DNA of 64,000 nucleotides from Fredinandcohnia quinoae (GCF_022427965.1 NZ_JAKTTI010000001.1:124001-188000); one strand, 5' to 3'. Shown: positions 27,821-43,586, counted from the stretch's first letter. Program-made: numbers and translations. The notes: generated by a model not told the origin, from the sequence alone.

Positions 27821-30520
27821 TTACAACATTCTAGGTTTTGAGCGAGATCGCGTTAATAATGAACCAGCCAATAGGAATGTTGGAACTGCAGATAAACCAA
27901 TAATTAGTAACCAGTCTCTAGCTTCGATAGCTGTTGTATGGAATATTGGTTGTAAAGGTGGATAATAAATTACGATAAGCATTAATACGATTGATGAAAT
28001 AACTGCCCAAACTAGGTACATATTTTGGAAAGGGTTGCGATGAAAAATAGATCGTTCGCTTCGACAGTCAAAAACATGAATAAGCTGTGCTAAAACCAGT
28101 GTTGCAAATGCAATTGTTTGTGCGTATCCTAAATTACTTGGATCTCTACCATATACAATCATAAATGCTGCTAATGTTACAATCCCAATTAGAAATCCTC
28201 GACTAACTACCTTCCACCCTAACTTTCTAGCAAATACACCTTCATTAGGGTGTCTTGGCCCCCTTTTCATGACATTATCTTCAGCTTGGTCGAGACCAAG
28301 TGCCATTGCTGGAAGACCATCAGTTACAAGGTTCACCCAAAGAATTTGAATAGGTACAAGTGGCAGTGGCAAAGCTAACAACATTGCAAATAACATCACT
28401 AGTATTTCTCCAACATTCGAAGCTAATAAATATCGGATAAATTTTCTAATATTTTCATAGATATTTCTACCTTCATTTATCGCTGCTTTTATTGTTGCAA
28501 AATTATCATCTAATAAGACGAGTGAAGATGCTTCCTTGGCAACATCTGTGCCAGTTATTCCCATCGCAATTCCGATATCTGCTGCTTTAATTGCTGGTGC
28601 ATCATTAACACCATCACCAGTCATTGCGACAATATGTCCTTTTCTTTGAAGAGCTTTAACAATTTTTAGCTTATGCTCTGGCGATACTCTAGCAAAAACA
28701 TACACATCCTCAACAATTTCCTCTAAATCCTCAACTTCCATCTTTGACAACGCATTTCCATCTAGAACTTTTCCTCCAGATGGTAAAATACCAAGCTGTG
28801 CTGCAATTGCCTTCGCTGTAATGAGATGATCACCTGTTATCATAATTGTTTTAATTCCAGCATCCTTACATTCTTGTACTGCTGCTTTAACTTCTGGTCT
28901 TGGTGGATCGATCATCCCTTGAATTCCGATAAAAACTAAATCCCTTTCAGCTTCTAGCTCATTCATTATTTTTTGATTTGGACGGATTGGTTTAAATGCC
29001 ACTGCAATTGTCCTAAGGGCATCTGACGCAAGCTCCTCAATTGCATTCTTAACATAATTTCCATATTCCTCGGTTAAATGCTGCTGCTTATTCTCCCATA
29101 AAATTGATTCACTAACATTTAATAAAACATCAGGAGCACCCTTCGTAATTACGAATTGATTTCCTGAATGATCTTTTACAATAACACTCATCATTTTCCG
29201 AGCAGAGTCAAAGGGAAATTCTTCGATAATCTCAAATTGGTTCAATAATAAATCCCTTTGTAGCCCAGCCTTCATTCCTGCAACTATCAATGCTCCTTCT
29301 GTAGGATCACCATCAATGATATATTCATCTTTTTTTTCCTTTAAACTAGCATTATTACATAAAACTCCAAATGTCAATAATTGTTGCAGTGTCTTTATAT
29401 TAGGAACTTCTACTTCTTTTTCACCAGCGAAAAAACTTCCCTTCAAATCATAACCTGTCCCTGATACACTCCATGTTTTTCCACCTGACCATAGATGGGT
29501 TACGGTCATTTTATTTTGTGTAAGTGTCCCTGTTTTATCTGAACAAATAACGGAAGCACATCCTAACGTTTCAACAGCAGGAAGTCTTCTTACAATTGCA
29601 TTTTTTCTAATCATCCTTTGAACACCTAATGAAAGCGCAACTGTAACAATTGCTGGCAGCCCTTCTGGAATCGCCGCAACTGCTAAGGATACACCTGCTA
29701 AGAACATTTCATACAATTCGTGCCCACGCAATATTCCAACTACAACAACTAAAAAAGTTAATACTAATGCAACTGAAATCAGTATTTTACCTAATTGTTC
29801 CAATCTCCTCTGAAGTGGTGTAATCATTGTTTCTGCAGATTGTAGTAACTCTGCAATTTGACCCATAGCAGTATTCATCCCTGTTGCTACAACAATTCCT
29901 TCACCACTTCCTCTAGTGACCATCGTACCCATAAATGCCATATTCTCTTGATCCCCAAGTGAAATATGATCATCCCTTATCGGTTCAATATGTTTTGGTA
30001 CAGGAACTGATTCACCAGTAAGTGCTGATTCCTCAATTTCAAGACTCTTCACCTTTGTTAAACGAATATCGGCTCCAATTCTATCTCCACTTGAAAATTT
30101 AATAATATCTCCGACAACAAGTTCTTTTGATTGAATTCTTAACCATTGCTTATTTCGAAGTACTGTCACTTGGGGGGCTGATAACTCCTTTAACGCATGT
30201 AGAGATTTCTCAGCCTTCCGTTCCTGAAAGAATCCTAAAAATCCATTAAGTAAAACAATTGCTATAATTGCAATCGCATCTATATACTCTCCCAATAATC
30301 CAGATATTAGTGTCGCTGCAAGTAATACAACCACCATAAAATCCTTAAATTGTTCTAAAAACAGGAGTAATGCTGAAGGTCGGTCAGCTTCCTTCAATTC
30401 ATTGTATCCAAATTGCTTTTGTCTCATTGTAATTTCTTTTTCTGAAAGTCCTAGAGAAAGGTTTGTATTAACCTTTTTTTCTACCTCCTCGGACCTAAGT
30501 TCATACCATTTCATGTACAT
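27821..30520 (-). CDS. yloB: P-type calcium-transporting ATPase (YloB type)
   Basis: P2A-type cation pump, most likely Ca2+ export across the cell membrane. The 899-residue product has the actuator TGES at 168-171, the ion-site PEGL at 285-288, the phosphorylation motif DKTGTLT with Asp328, KGAPD, and hinge TGDGVNDAPA. About ten membrane helices are visible in the usual 2+2+6 order. ATG at 30520 follows GAGGGG seven bases upstream. In B. subtilis YloB is a sporulation-linked calcium pump with effects on germination; the substrate here is inferred. Confidence 0.93.
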   Translation of the reverse strand: MYMKWYELRSEEVEKKVNTNLSLGLSEKEITMRQKQFGYNELKEADRPSALLLFLEQFKDFMVVVLLAATLISGLLGEYIDAIAIIAIVLLNGFLGFFQERKAEKSLHALKELSAPQVTVLRNKQWLRIQSKELVVGDIIKFSSGDRIGADIRLTKVKSLEIEESALTGESVPVPKHIEPIRDDHISLGDQENMAFMGTMVTRGSGEGIVVATGMNTAMGQIAELLQSAETMITPLQRRLEQLGKILISVALVLTFLVVVVGILRGHELYEMFLAGVSLAVAAIPEGLPAIVTVALSLGVQRMIRKNAIVRRLPAVETLGCASVICSDKTGTLTQNKMTVTHLWSGGKTWSVSGTGYDLKGSFFAGEKEVEVPNIKTLQQLLTFGVLCNNASLKEKKDEYIIDGDPTEGALIVAGMKAGLQRDLLLNQFEIIEEFPFDSARKMMSVIVKDHSGNQFVITKGAPDVLLNVSESILWENKQQHLTEEYGNYVKNAIEELASDALRTIAVAFKPIRPNQKIMNELEAERDLVFIGIQGMIDPPRPEVKAAVQECKDAGIKTIMITGDHLITAKAIAAQLGILPSGGKVLDGNALSKMEVEDLEEIVEDVYVFARVSPEHKLKIVKALQRKGHIVAMTGDGVNDAPAIKAADIGIAMGITGTDVAKEASSLVLLDDNFATIKAAINEGRNIYENIRKFIRYLLASNVGEILVMLFAMLLALPLPLVPIQILWVNLVTDGLPAMALGLDQAEDNVMKRGPRHPNEGVFARKLGWKVVSRGFLIGIVTLAAFMIVYGRDPSNLGYAQTIAFATLVLAQLIHVFDCRSERSIFHRNPFQNMYLVWAVISSIVLMLIVIYYPPLQPIFHTTAIEARDWLLIIGLSAVPTFLLAGSLLTRSRSKPRML

Positions 30521-30567
30521 ACCACAACCCCTCGTGAATGAAATCTTTGCATCTCAATGAAAGCTTA

Positions 30568-30596
30568 TTCAGACTCGTCCAAAAAAATGCTATACT
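30568..30596 (+). promoter_or_regulatory. Sigma-A promoter of rqcH
   Basis: TTCAGA (30568-30573), a 17-base spacer and TATACT (30591-30596), about 55 bases before the rqcH start. Confidence 0.6.
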
Positions 30597-30650
30597 TTTT
30601 TATAGAGGGAATATCCTTTTAGATGAAATATAGAAATGAGGCATAATGGA

Positions 30651-32360
30651 ATGACCTTTGATGGAATTTTTACTCGAGCAATAACAAATGAATTTACAAA
30701 TGAACTTGAAAACGGGAGAATTTCTAAGATATATCAACCATTTAAAAATGAATTATTAATTCAAATTCGTGCAAATGGTAAAAACCATAAGCTATTACTT
30801 TCAGCACACCCTAGTTATGCACGGGCTCATATTACAAATGAAAGCTACGATAATCCTAGTGAACCTCCGATGTTTTGCATGCTGTTACGTAAACATCTTG
30901 AAGGAAGTATTATTGAAAAGATCAGCCAGATTGATGTTGATCGAATTATCGTATTTGATATAAAAGGTAGAAATGAAATTGGTGATGTCTCATATAAACA
31001 ATTAATAATAGAGATTATGGGTCGTCATAGTAATATCATTCTTCTAGATAAGGATAAGCAAACAATATTAGACAGTATTAAACACATCTCACCTGCTGTT
31101 AATCGTCATCGAACAATTTTACCTGGACATACTTACGTTGCTCCACCAGCACAACTGAAAAGTAATCCATTTCTTATTGATTTAGAAACATTCCTTTCAA
31201 AAATTGATTTTAATGCAGGCAAACTTGATCAGCAAATTGTTGCAAAGTTCTCAGGAATCTCTCCATTATTTGCAAAGGAGGTCGTCTATCGTACCGGAAT
31301 TGCAAATCGAAAATCATTACCCATCTCATTCCTATCAATGATGGATATCGTTAAAGCGAATGAGATTTCTGCGCAAATTATAACTAAAAACGGAAAAGAG
31401 TATTTTTATATTTTGCCCCTATCCCATCTAGAAGGGAATACAAAAACATTTTCAACTATAAGTGAAATGCTTGACCGTTTTTATTTTGGCAAAGCAGAAC
31501 GAGACCGCGTCAAACAACAAGGAAATGATTTGGAGCGTTTTATTTCAAATGAGAAGGCAAAAAATGAAAAGAAAATTAAGAAGCTTAAGACAACACTACA
31601 AGAGTCCGAAAAAGCAGAACGGTTCAAGTTATTTGGGGAATTATTAACTGCGAACATGTACGTAATAAAAAGAGGAGATAAAGTAGTTGAAGTTCAAAAT
31701 TATTACTCACCTGATAATGAAGTAATGAAGATTGAACTCCATCCTCAAAAAACACCATCAGAAAATGCACAAAGCTATTTTCTAAAATATCAAAAGGCGA
31801 AAAAGTCTGTCGCTTTTGTAGAGAATGAAATTAGAAAAGCAGTAGAAGAAATTTCTTATTTCGATGCATTGTTGCAGCAAATTGATTCTGCAGCACCAAA
31901 GGATCTCCAAGAAATAAGAGAAGAACTAATGGAGGAAGGCTATTTACGTAGTAAATTTCAAAAAGGAAACAAGAAAAACAAGCCTACAAAGCCAATTATC
32001 GAGAAATATGAATCAAGTGATGGTACAGAGATCCTTGTCGGTAAAAATAATAAACAAAATGAGTATTTAACAAATAAATTTGCTGGTAAAGATGATATTT
32101 GGCTACATACTAAAGACATACCTGGTTCCCATGTAGTCATTCGAAGTAAAACACCTACAGAAGAAACAATTATTGAGGCAGCAACAATTGCAGCATATTT
32201 TAGTAAAGCAAAAAATTCATCTTCAGTTCCAGTTGACTTTACATTAATTCGTTATGTAAAGAAACCAAATGGCTCAAAACCAGGTTATGTAACTTATGAC
32301 AATCAACAAACTGTTTATGTTACACCTGATGAAGATTTGATCTTAAAGTTAAGAAAATAA
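30651..32360 (+). CDS. rqcH: Ribosome quality control factor RqcH (NFACT family, YloA)
   Basis: Binds stalled 50S-peptidyl-tRNA complexes and adds C-terminal alanine tails to mark chains for degradation. The 569-residue product has the NFACT-N domain with the Asp-Arg pair at residues 97-98, the position of the functional D97/R98 in B. subtilis RqcH, a central coiled coil (about 285-450, with helix-hairpin-helix elements just before it), and a C-terminal NFACT-R domain ([19 protein letters not shown]). The ATG at 30651 is favoured over 30636 because the family begins M(S/T)FDG and GAGG lies upstream. It is one of two plus-strand genes and convergent with pyrE. Confidence 0.95.
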   Translation: MTFDGIFTRAITNEFTNELENGRISKIYQPFKNELLIQIRANGKNHKLLLSAHPSYARAHITNESYDNPSEPPMFCMLLRKHLEGSIIEKISQIDVDRIIVFDIKGRNEIGDVSYKQLIIEIMGRHSNIILLDKDKQTILDSIKHISPAVNRHRTILPGHTYVAPPAQLKSNPFLIDLETFLSKIDFNAGKLDQQIVAKFSGISPLFAKEVVYRTGIANRKSLPISFLSMMDIVKANEISAQIITKNGKEYFYILPLSHLEGNTKTFSTISEMLDRFYFGKAERDRVKQQGNDLERFISNEKAKNEKKIKKLKTTLQESEKAERFKLFGELLTANMYVIKRGDKVVEVQNYYSPDNEVMKIELHPQKTPSENAQSYFLKYQKAKKSVAFVENEIRKAVEEISYFDALLQQIDSAAPKDLQEIREELMEEGYLRSKFQKGNKKNKPTKPIIEKYESSDGTEILVGKNNKQNEYLTNKFAGKDDIWLHTKDIPGSHVVIRSKTPTEETIIEAATIAAYFSKAKNSSSVPVDFTLIRYVKKPNGSKPGYVTYDNQQTVYVTPDEDLILKLRK

Positions 32361-32485
32361 GAACAAAAGCGCAAGCGCCTTGTCCAGGCCCGACAAGCAA
32401 ATGTTCTGATGCAAAAAAGTCGCACTTTGACTTTTCTTGCATCAGGTTATTTGACCTCGAGGGCCTAGGCGCTGGAGCTGAACGT
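32361..32485. repeat. Dispersed-type structured intergenic repeat
   Basis: About 125 bases directly after the rqcH stop that can fold into a long cruciform-like structure. Outer stem: AGCGCCT (32374-32380) with AGGCGCT (32467-32473), extended by AGGCCC (32386-32391) with GGGCCT (32461-32466). Inner stem: CTGATGCAA...AAAAGTC (32406-32421) with GACTTTT...TTGCATCAG (32429-32445). It is far richer in G and C than its surroundings. I recall similar GGCGCTGGAGCT-ending repeats between genes of many Bacillus genomes, but copy number cannot be tested from one window. Confidence 0.7.
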
Positions 32486-32549
32486 AGATATACTTTATTA
32501 AAAGATATCCACATGTTTAAATTTTATAATTTCCTGATAAATAATGAAA

Positions 32550-32580
32550 AAGCGATATCAAGTAAAAGTTGATATCGCTT
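32550..32580 (-). terminator. Bidirectional terminator at the end of the pyr operon
   Basis: Perfect 12-bp stem AAGCGATATCAA / TTGATATCGCTT with a 7-base loop, followed by TTTTTTA on the plus strand and by CTTTTTCATT on the minus strand. It ends the pyr operon and can also stop read-through from rqcH. Confidence 0.85.
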
Positions 32581-32588
32581 TTTTATAA

Positions 32589-33218
32589 CTATTTTGTTAC
32601 TAACCATTCTGATGGATTTTCTCTCCAACTTGATAATTTTTGAATATCATCTTCTGTTATTGTACCTTTTTCAAGTGCAACGTCAACAAGTGTTGGATAG
32701 TCAGTTAATGAAATCGCCTTTACATTTGTTGCATTTATTTTCTCGTCTGCAGCAGAAAGTCCATAAGAGAAGATTGCAACGATTCCAAGTACATCACATC
32801 CAGCTTCCTTTAAAGCTTCAACAGCTGTAATTGCACTGCCTCCGGTAGAAATTAAATCTTCAATAACAACAACCTTTTGTCCCTTTTCAACTTTACCTTC
32901 AATTTGCTTTCCTTTGCCATGTGCCTTCGCTTTACTCCGTACGTAACACATTGGTAAATCGCTTATATCACTTACCCAAGCTGCATGAGGGATTCCTGCT
33001 GTCGCTGTACCTGCAATTACTTCAGCTTCAGGAAAGTTTTCTTTTACTATTTTAGCAAGTCCTTGAGCAATGTCTTTTCGAACTTTCGGATAGGAAAGAG
33101 TTAGGCGATTATCACAATAAATCGGCGATTTTATTCCTGAAGACCATGTAAACGGATCATTCGGTTGAAGAAAAACAGCACCAATCTCTAATAAATGTTC
33201 TGCTATCTTATGTTTCAT
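32589..33218 (-). CDS. pyrE: Orotate phosphoribosyltransferase
   Basis: Makes OMP from orotate and PRPP. The 209-residue product has the PRPP motif [12 protein letters not shown], the [13 protein letters not shown] loop and [16 protein letters not shown]. The ATG at 33218 overlaps the pyrF stop as ATGA and has AAGGGG upstream, so the frame reaching back to 33236 was shortened. Last gene of the pyr operon. Confidence 0.97.
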   Translation of the reverse strand: MKHKIAEHLLEIGAVFLQPNDPFTWSSGIKSPIYCDNRLTLSYPKVRKDIAQGLAKIVKENFPEAEVIAGTATAGIPHAAWVSDISDLPMCYVRSKAKAHGKGKQIEGKVEKGQKVVVIEDLISTGGSAITAVEALKEAGCDVLGIVAIFSYGLSAADEKINATNVKAISLTDYPTLVDVALEKGTITEDDIQKLSSWRENPSEWLVTK

Positions 33219-33931
33219 GCAATTACCCCTTCCCATAATGCCTTGATTTGTTGATATATTTGAAGCGGCTCATTTGCTCTCGTAATTGATCTTCCAACTA
33301 CAATTGCTGTTGAACCTAGTTCTCTCGCTTTTTCTGGCGTGACAATTCGAGTTTGGTCGCTGCTTTCATCATTAGGAAGTCTGATTCCGGGAGTTACAGT
33401 GACGAAATCTTCTCCACATGCTTTATGGATAAAAGGCACCTCTAAGGACGAGCAAACCACTCCATCTAAACCGCTAGCACTAGCAAGTTTTGCATAATAA
33501 ACTACTACCTCATCAAGTGATTGGTTAATCCAAATTTCGTTTCTCATTACTTCCTCTGAAGTACTTGTTAACTGAGTGACGCCGATACAAACAGGTCTTT
33601 TTTTCCCTGATGGTGCTCCTGCTTCAAGTCCTTCAAGTGCTGATTCCATCATCTTTGTCCCGCCTGCGGCATGTACGTTGACAATATCAACACCTAGTGA
33701 GGCAAGTCTTCTCATTGCTGATTTGACTGTGTTAGGAATGTCATGGAGCTTTAAATCTAGGAAGATCGAATGACCTTGTTCTTTTAAATATGAAATCACA
33801 GCTGGTCCTTCTTGATAAAATAGTTCCATTCCAACTTTTACGAAGATTGGCTCATCACCAAATTGTTCCAGAAATTTTTTAGTGTCTAAAAGATTTGGGA
33901 AATCCAATGCAACGATTAATTCTTTCTTCAT
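33215..33931 (-). CDS. pyrF: Orotidine 5'-phosphate decarboxylase
   Basis: Final step of UMP synthesis. The 238-residue TIM barrel has VALDFPN at the N-terminus, the catalytic [13 protein letters not shown] loop (Asp-Lys-Asp), VTPGIRL and VVGRSIT. The ATG at 33931 begins one base after the pyrD stop; AAGGAG lies about 12 bases upstream. The frame open back to 33973 overlaps pyrD and was not used. Confidence 0.97.
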   Translation of the reverse strand: MKKELIVALDFPNLLDTKKFLEQFGDEPIFVKVGMELFYQEGPAVISYLKEQGHSIFLDLKLHDIPNTVKSAMRRLASLGVDIVNVHAAGGTKMMESALEGLEAGAPSGKKRPVCIGVTQLTSTSEEVMRNEIWINQSLDEVVVYYAKLASASGLDGVVCSSLEVPFIHKACGEDFVTVTPGIRLPNDESSDQTRIVTPEKARELGSTAIVVGRSITRANEPLQIYQQIKALWEGVIA

Positions 33932-33932
33932 C

Positions 33933-35616
<1,684 letters not shown>

Positions 35617-35620
<4 letters not shown>

Positions 35621-38600
35621 ACATTAACCACCTCACGAGGTAATGTATGGGATTTCATCGCCTCACTTGAAAAATTCATCGACTCTAACACTCTTAAAAT
35701 CGCTTTCGCTGTATCTAATGAAGTTAAACAAGCGACACCATTCTCTACGGTTTCTCTACGGATTCTAAATCCATCCCTTGCAGGTTGTTTCCCTTTTGTT
35801 AATGTGTTGATAACAAATTGAGCACCACCCTGACGAATTACATCAATTAGATTCGGTGTTTCAGAACCGATTTTATTTACGGTCGTAACAGGAATATTTG
35901 CTTGCTGTAAATAGCTTGCAGTACCACTCGTTGCTAATATTTGATAACCAATCATATAAAAACGTTTTGCGATATCCAATGCCTCTTCCTTGTCCTTATC
36001 TGCAACTGTTAATAACACAGATCCATATCTTGGAATATTAATACCAGAGGCAACTAAACCTTTATATAAGGCCTTTTCTAGTGTGAAGTCCTTCCCCATT
36101 ACTTCACCGGTAGATTTCATTTCAGGACCTAGTGTAATATCCACATTACGTAATTTTGCAAAAGAGAAGACAGGTACTTTTACATACACTCCATCACTTT
36201 CAGGATGTACTCCAGTTGCATAGCCTAAGTCGTTAAGTGATTGACCCAAAATAACTTTCGTAGCTAAGTTTGCCATTGGTACACCTGTAATCTTACTTAA
36301 GAATGGTACAGTACGACTTGAACGTGGATTAACCTCGATTACAAAAACCTCATCTTGATACACAACAAATTGGATATTGAGCAGTCCGATAATATTTAAA
36401 CCTTTTGCAAGTGCAATTGTATGATCAGTTATTTGTTGTTTAATATGATCTGATATGCTTTGTGGTGGATACACAGCAATTGAATCTCCTGAATGGACTC
36501 CAGCACGTTCAATATGCTCCATGATTCCAGGGATATACACCGTTTCACCATCTGAGATCGCATCCACTTCAATTTCTTTTCCAGTTAAATATCGGTCAAT
36601 TAATACTGGGTGTTGCGGGTTAATCTTGACCGCATTTTCCATATAGTATAATAATTCATCCGTATGATAGACAATTTCCATTGCTCTTCCACCTAATACA
36701 TATGAAGGTCGAACTAGTACTGGGTAACCAATTTCTTCAGCTATTACGATTGCTTCATCGACTGAAGTAGCTGTTTTCCCTTTTGGTTGAGGAATCGCTA
36801 ATTCCGTTAATGCTTGCTCGAATTTATCCCTATTTTCTGCCCGATCTAGATCTTCTAATGAAGTACCTAGTATTTTGACACCCCGGTCAGCCAATGCACT
36901 TGCAAGATTTATCGCAGTTTGACCACCGAATTGTACGACAACCCCTAGTGGTTTTTCTAAATCAACAATATGCATGACATCTTCAATTGTTAATGGTTCA
37001 AAGTATAGCTTATCTGAAATACTGAAATCAGTTGATACAGTCTCGGGATTATTATTGATAATAATTGCCTCATATCCCGCTTCTTTAATTGCCCAGACTG
37101 AATGGACAGTTGCATAGTCAAATTCAACTCCTTGGCCGATACGAATTGGACCTGATCCAAGTACAATCACACTTTGACGATCAGTAACAATTGATTCATT
37201 CTCCTCTTCATACGTTCCGTAATAATAAGGTGTTGAAGATTCAAATTCAGCTGCACATGTATCCACCATTTTGTATACTGGTACAATTCCTTTTGTTTTA
37301 CGAGTTTCATATACTTCTTTCTCAGTCCAATTCCAGTACTCAGCAATAATTGAATCGACAAAGCCATTCTTTTTCGCAACCGTTAATACATTAAGGTCAC
37401 CAATATTATTTTTCAAAGATTTTTCAATCGAGATAATATTTTCGAATTTCTGTAGGAAAAATAAATCAATTTCACTCCACTCATGGATTTGATTGATTGT
37501 GATTCCACGTCTCATTGCTTCTGCAAGGTAAAATAATCGTTCATCTCCAGCTCTGCGAATTCGCTTCTCAATTGTTTCCAAATCAGCGTCCTTCGCTTCT
37601 ACTAGATCCAAATGATGTACACCTGCCTCAAGTGAACGTACAGCTTTTAAAATCGACTCTTCGAAATTTCTTCCTATCGCCATGACTTCTCCAGTGGCCT
37701 TCATTTGTGTGCCAAGTCTACGATTAGCAGATTCAAATTTATCAAATGGCCATCTCGGAATTTTCGTAACAACATAATCTAACGTTGGCTCGAAGCATGC
37801 ATATGTCTTTTCGGTAACAGGATTAATCATTTCATCAAGTGTAAGACCTACGGCAATTTTTGCAGCAAGTTTTGCTATCGGGTACCCTGTCGCCTTTGAT
37901 GCAAGTGCAGATGAACGACTAACCCTTGGATTAACTTCAATCACGAAATAATTAAAGCTAAATGGGTCGAGTGCAAGTTGAACATTACAGCCCCCTTCAA
38001 TTCCAAGTGCTCTGATTATTTTTAATGATGCATTACGTAAAAGTTGATGCTCGCGATCAGTCATTGTTTGACTTGGTGCCACAACAATTGAATCACCAGT
38101 ATGTATCCCAACTGGGTCAACATTTTCCATATTACATACAACGATTGCATTATCGGCTGAATCACGCATTACTTCATACTCAATTTCTTTGAAACCAGCA
38201 ATACTTTTTTCAAGTAAGCACTGTGTAACAGGGCTATTCTTCAATCCACTTGTTACAATTTCAATCAATTCTTCCTCATTACTACATATTCCACCACCTG
38301 TACCGCCAAGCGTATATGCTGGTCGAACGATGACTGGATAGCCAACTTCTTCCACAAACGAGTACGCTTCCTCAAGAGTATGGATTATGTCACTTTGTGG
38401 TACAGGCTCATTTAATTCGTTCATTAAGCTTCTAAATAAATCGCGGTCCTCGGCTTGTTCAATCGCTGATAATTTCGTTCCTAGAATTTCAACACCGCAT
38501 TCCTCTAATACACCTGATTTAAAAAGCTCCACTGCTAAATTCAAACCTGTTTGACCACCTAAAGTCGGTAGAATCGCATCTGGTCTTTCTTTACGGATAA

Positions 38601-38829
38601 TTTTACTTACGAATTCTACTGTGAGTGGTTCTATATAAACTTTGTCTGCAATTTCGACATCAGTCATAATTGTTGCTGGATTCGAATTTACCAAAATTAC
38701 CTTATAACCTTCTTCTTTTAATGAAAGGCATGCTTGTGTACCTGCATAATCAAATTCTGCCGCTTGCCCAATAATAATAGGTCCTGACCCAATAACTAAA
38801 ATACGGTTTATATCTAGACGTTTTGGCAT
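35617..38829 (-). CDS. carB: Carbamoyl-phosphate synthase, large subunit (pyrimidine-specific)
   Basis: Makes carbamoyl phosphate from bicarbonate, ammonia and 2 ATP. The 1,070-residue product has two ATP-grasp halves, each opening with a [11 protein letters not shown]-like motif, the paired YPVxVRPxYxLGG loops, and a C-terminal MGS-like allosteric domain from about residue 935. In B. subtilis it is PyrAB, inhibited by UMP. It overlaps the 3' end of carA by 16 bases and belongs to the pyr operon. Confidence 0.97.
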
Positions 38830-39910
38830 AATTCTTCCTCTTTTCTCTTGAAGTTTTCAATCATCTGTAAAAATTCATTGAATAAGCCATTGGTATCCTC
38901 TGGACCAGGTGAAGCTTCTGGATGGTACTGTACTGTAAATGCCGGATAATCAAGATGGCGTAATCCTTCTATCGTTCCGTCATTCAATGCTCTATGTGTT
39001 ACCTCAAGTCTTGTTGATATTAATGAATCTTCATCAACTGTATAACCATGATTTTGAGATGTAATCGCAACTTTACCTGTTATAAGATCCTTAACAGGAT
39101 GATTGGAACCACGATGGCCAAATTTCATCTTCACTGTATCTGCTCCATTGGCTAATGCAAATAACTGATGCCCCAGGCAGATTCCGAAAATAGGAACCTT
39201 TCCAAGGATACCTTTGATCATTTCAAGAGCGGAAGGGACATTCTTTGGATTCCCTGGTCCGTTACTGAACATTACACCATCAGGGCTAAGACTTAGTATT
39301 TCTTCAGCAGTTACATTGTATGGAACAACGACAACATCACAGTCACGATTATTAAGTTCACGTAATATCCCATGTTTCATTCCGAAATCAACGAGTACAA
39401 CACGATGACCTCTTCCAGGGCTTGGGTATGATCCCTTTGTTGAAACTTGTTTTACTTGGTCGGTTAATATCGGAGTTTCTTGTAATTTTTGAATGACATC
39501 ATTAACATTTGCATCGATATGACAAAATGCTCCTTTTAATGTTCCAAATTTGCGGATAATTTTTGTAAGCTTTCGCGTATCTATTCCAGATAACCCAGGT
39601 ATTTTTTTTGCTTTTAAGTACTCATCCACACTATATTGGCTTCGGAAATTTGACGGATGGTCACATACTTCTTTCACAATAAGCCCATTAATTGCAGGTG
39701 TAATCGATTCAAAATCGTCACGATTGATCCCGTAATTCCCAATCAATGGATAAGTCAAAGTTACAATTTGCCCACAATTTGAAGGATCTGATAATACTTC
39801 TTGATAGCCTGTCATCCCTGTATTAAAGATGACTTCACCTATTGTGTCCTCTTCATATCCAAAACCTTCACCAATGAATACTGTTCCATCCTCTAAAATT
39901 AATTGTCTTT

Positions 39911-39914
<4 letters not shown>
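38814..39914 (-). CDS. carA: Carbamoyl-phosphate synthase, small subunit (glutaminase)
   Basis: Releases ammonia from glutamine for CarB. The 366-residue product has the class I amidotransferase triad: Cys in FGICLGHQ and the His/Glu pair in [10 protein letters not shown]. The ATG at 39914 ([10 protein letters not shown]) overlaps the pyrC stop as ATGA and has AAGGGAG upstream; the longer frame from 39938 was rejected. B. subtilis name PyrAA. Confidence 0.97.
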
Positions 39915-42157
<2,243 letters not shown>

Positions 42158-42233
42158 AACAGTACAATTAAAGATAAAGGGTGCACGTAAATAACCCTAC
42201 TCCCACTTATCTATAATTGTACACACCCTTTTT

Positions 42234-42247
42234 AGTCTCGCTGGACT
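42234..42247 (-). promoter_or_regulatory. PyrR binding loop, pyrP-pyrB leader
   Basis: Minus strand AGTCCAGCGAGACT matches the PyrR anti-antiterminator loop ARUCCNGNGAGGYU except for an A in place of the last G before the pyrimidine. UMP-bound PyrR here would favour the downstream terminator. Confidence 0.8.
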
Positions 42248-42263
42248 ATATTAAAAGGTGAAT

Positions 42264-43586
42264 CTATGCAACTGAATCATCATTTTCAATATGTGCTTCA
42301 TAAATATCTACATCTTCTGGAACTTCTCCCCCAGGAAGGATAATATTTAACAATACTCCAACGATTGCTGCTAATGCCATTGCAGGAATTTGAACTGTTT
42401 TAGTTACTTGGATAAATGCTCCACCAATTCCAATTACAAGAATGACTGAAGATATGATTAAGTTTCGATTTATCCCTAAATCTACTTTACTATCTACAAG
42501 CATGCGCAGACCAGAAGAAGCAATAATCCCAAATAGCAGGATAGAAATTCCTCCCATTACTGGAGTTGGAATTGAACCAATCAATGCAGTAATTTTCCCA
42601 ACAAATCCGAAAATAATCGCGAATACTGCCGCACCACCTATAACATAGATGCTATAAATACGTGTGATCGCTAATACCCCAATATTTTCTCCATAGGTTG
42701 TATTTGGAGGTCCGCCTAGTAATGAAGCTATAATTGTAGCAACTCCGTCCCCCATGATAGAGCGGTGTAACCCTGGTTGCTTAATTAAATCCTTATGGAC
42801 GACCTTACTTAATACCATTTGATGTCCGATATGCTCTGACAAGGTTACGACTGCGATTGGCACCATTAGCATAAACATTCCCCATGAAAATGTTGGTGTA
42901 TAATCCACAAATGGTATGATAAAATCGGGCATTACGAAAACTTTTGCATCGATAACTTTTGTAAAATCAACAATTCCTACAATTGCTGCATATATATAGC
43001 CGCCAATAATACCAATGAGAACCGGAATTAGATTAAGAAACCCTTTAAAAAAGATTGTACTAATAATTACGATTGCTAGCGTTACTAATGCTACTGAAAA
43101 ATGTAATAAGCTATATTTTTCAGTTACTGGATTATTCATTGCCATACTAACCGCTGTACTTGCTAAGCTTAACCCAATAACGATTATTACTGGACCAACT
43201 ACTACCGGTGGTAATATCTTTACTAACCATTTATGCCCTGTTGCCTTAATGATTAATGCCACAATTCCATAAACTATACCCGCCATAAGAGCACCCATCA
43301 TTGCCCCACCAGGGCCATCTGAAGCAAAAGCTGTTTGTAATGGAATGATAAAGGCAAATGATGAACCTAAGTATGCAGGTACTTGACCCTTCGTAATAAG
43401 TAAAAATGCCAATGTTCCTAAACCGCTAGAAATAAGTGCTACTCCTGGACTAATCCCAACTAAAATCGGTACTAATATTGTAGCTCCAAACATTGCGAAT
43501 AAGTGCTGCAAGCTTAGGATAAAAAATTTCCCTGGTGTTGGTGCTTCATTTATTCCCAAAATTGGTTTTGAATTTTCGTTACTCAT
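42264..43586 (-). CDS. pyrP: Uracil permease (NCS2 family)
   Basis: Proton-linked uracil importer in the cell membrane. The 440-residue hydrophobic protein has about 14 membrane spans and the NCS2 motifs LQHLFAMFGATILVP near the N-terminus and the HIGHQ...GPPNTTYGENIGVLA region of the transport core. It sits between pyrR and pyrB with an attenuator on each side, so uptake is co-regulated with synthesis. Confidence 0.95.
   Translation of the reverse strand: MSNENSKPILGINEAPTPGKFFILSLQHLFAMFGATILVPILVGISPGVALISSGLGTLAFLLITKGQVPAYLGSSFAFIIPLQTAFASDGPGGAMMGALMAGIVYGIVALIIKATGHKWLVKILPPVVVGPVIIVIGLSLASTAVSMAMNNPVTEKYSLLHFSVALVTLAIVIISTIFFKGFLNLIPVLIGIIGGYIYAAIVGIVDFTKVIDAKVFVMPDFIIPFVDYTPTFSWGMFMLMVPIAVVTLSEHIGHQMVLSKVVHKDLIKQPGLHRSIMGDGVATIIASLLGGPPNTTYGENIGVLAITRIYSIYVIGGAAVFAIIFGFVGKITALIGSIPTPVMGGISILLFGIIASSGLRMLVDSKVDLGINRNLIISSVILVIGIGGAFIQVTKTVQIPAMALAAIVGVLLNIILPGGEVPEDVDIYEAHIENDDSVA

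Noticed and set aside
32361-32485. Insertion sequence or tRNA-like element after rqcH
   Set aside because: The folded element has no transposase frame, no target duplication that I can see and no cloverleaf; a structured intergenic repeat explains it better.
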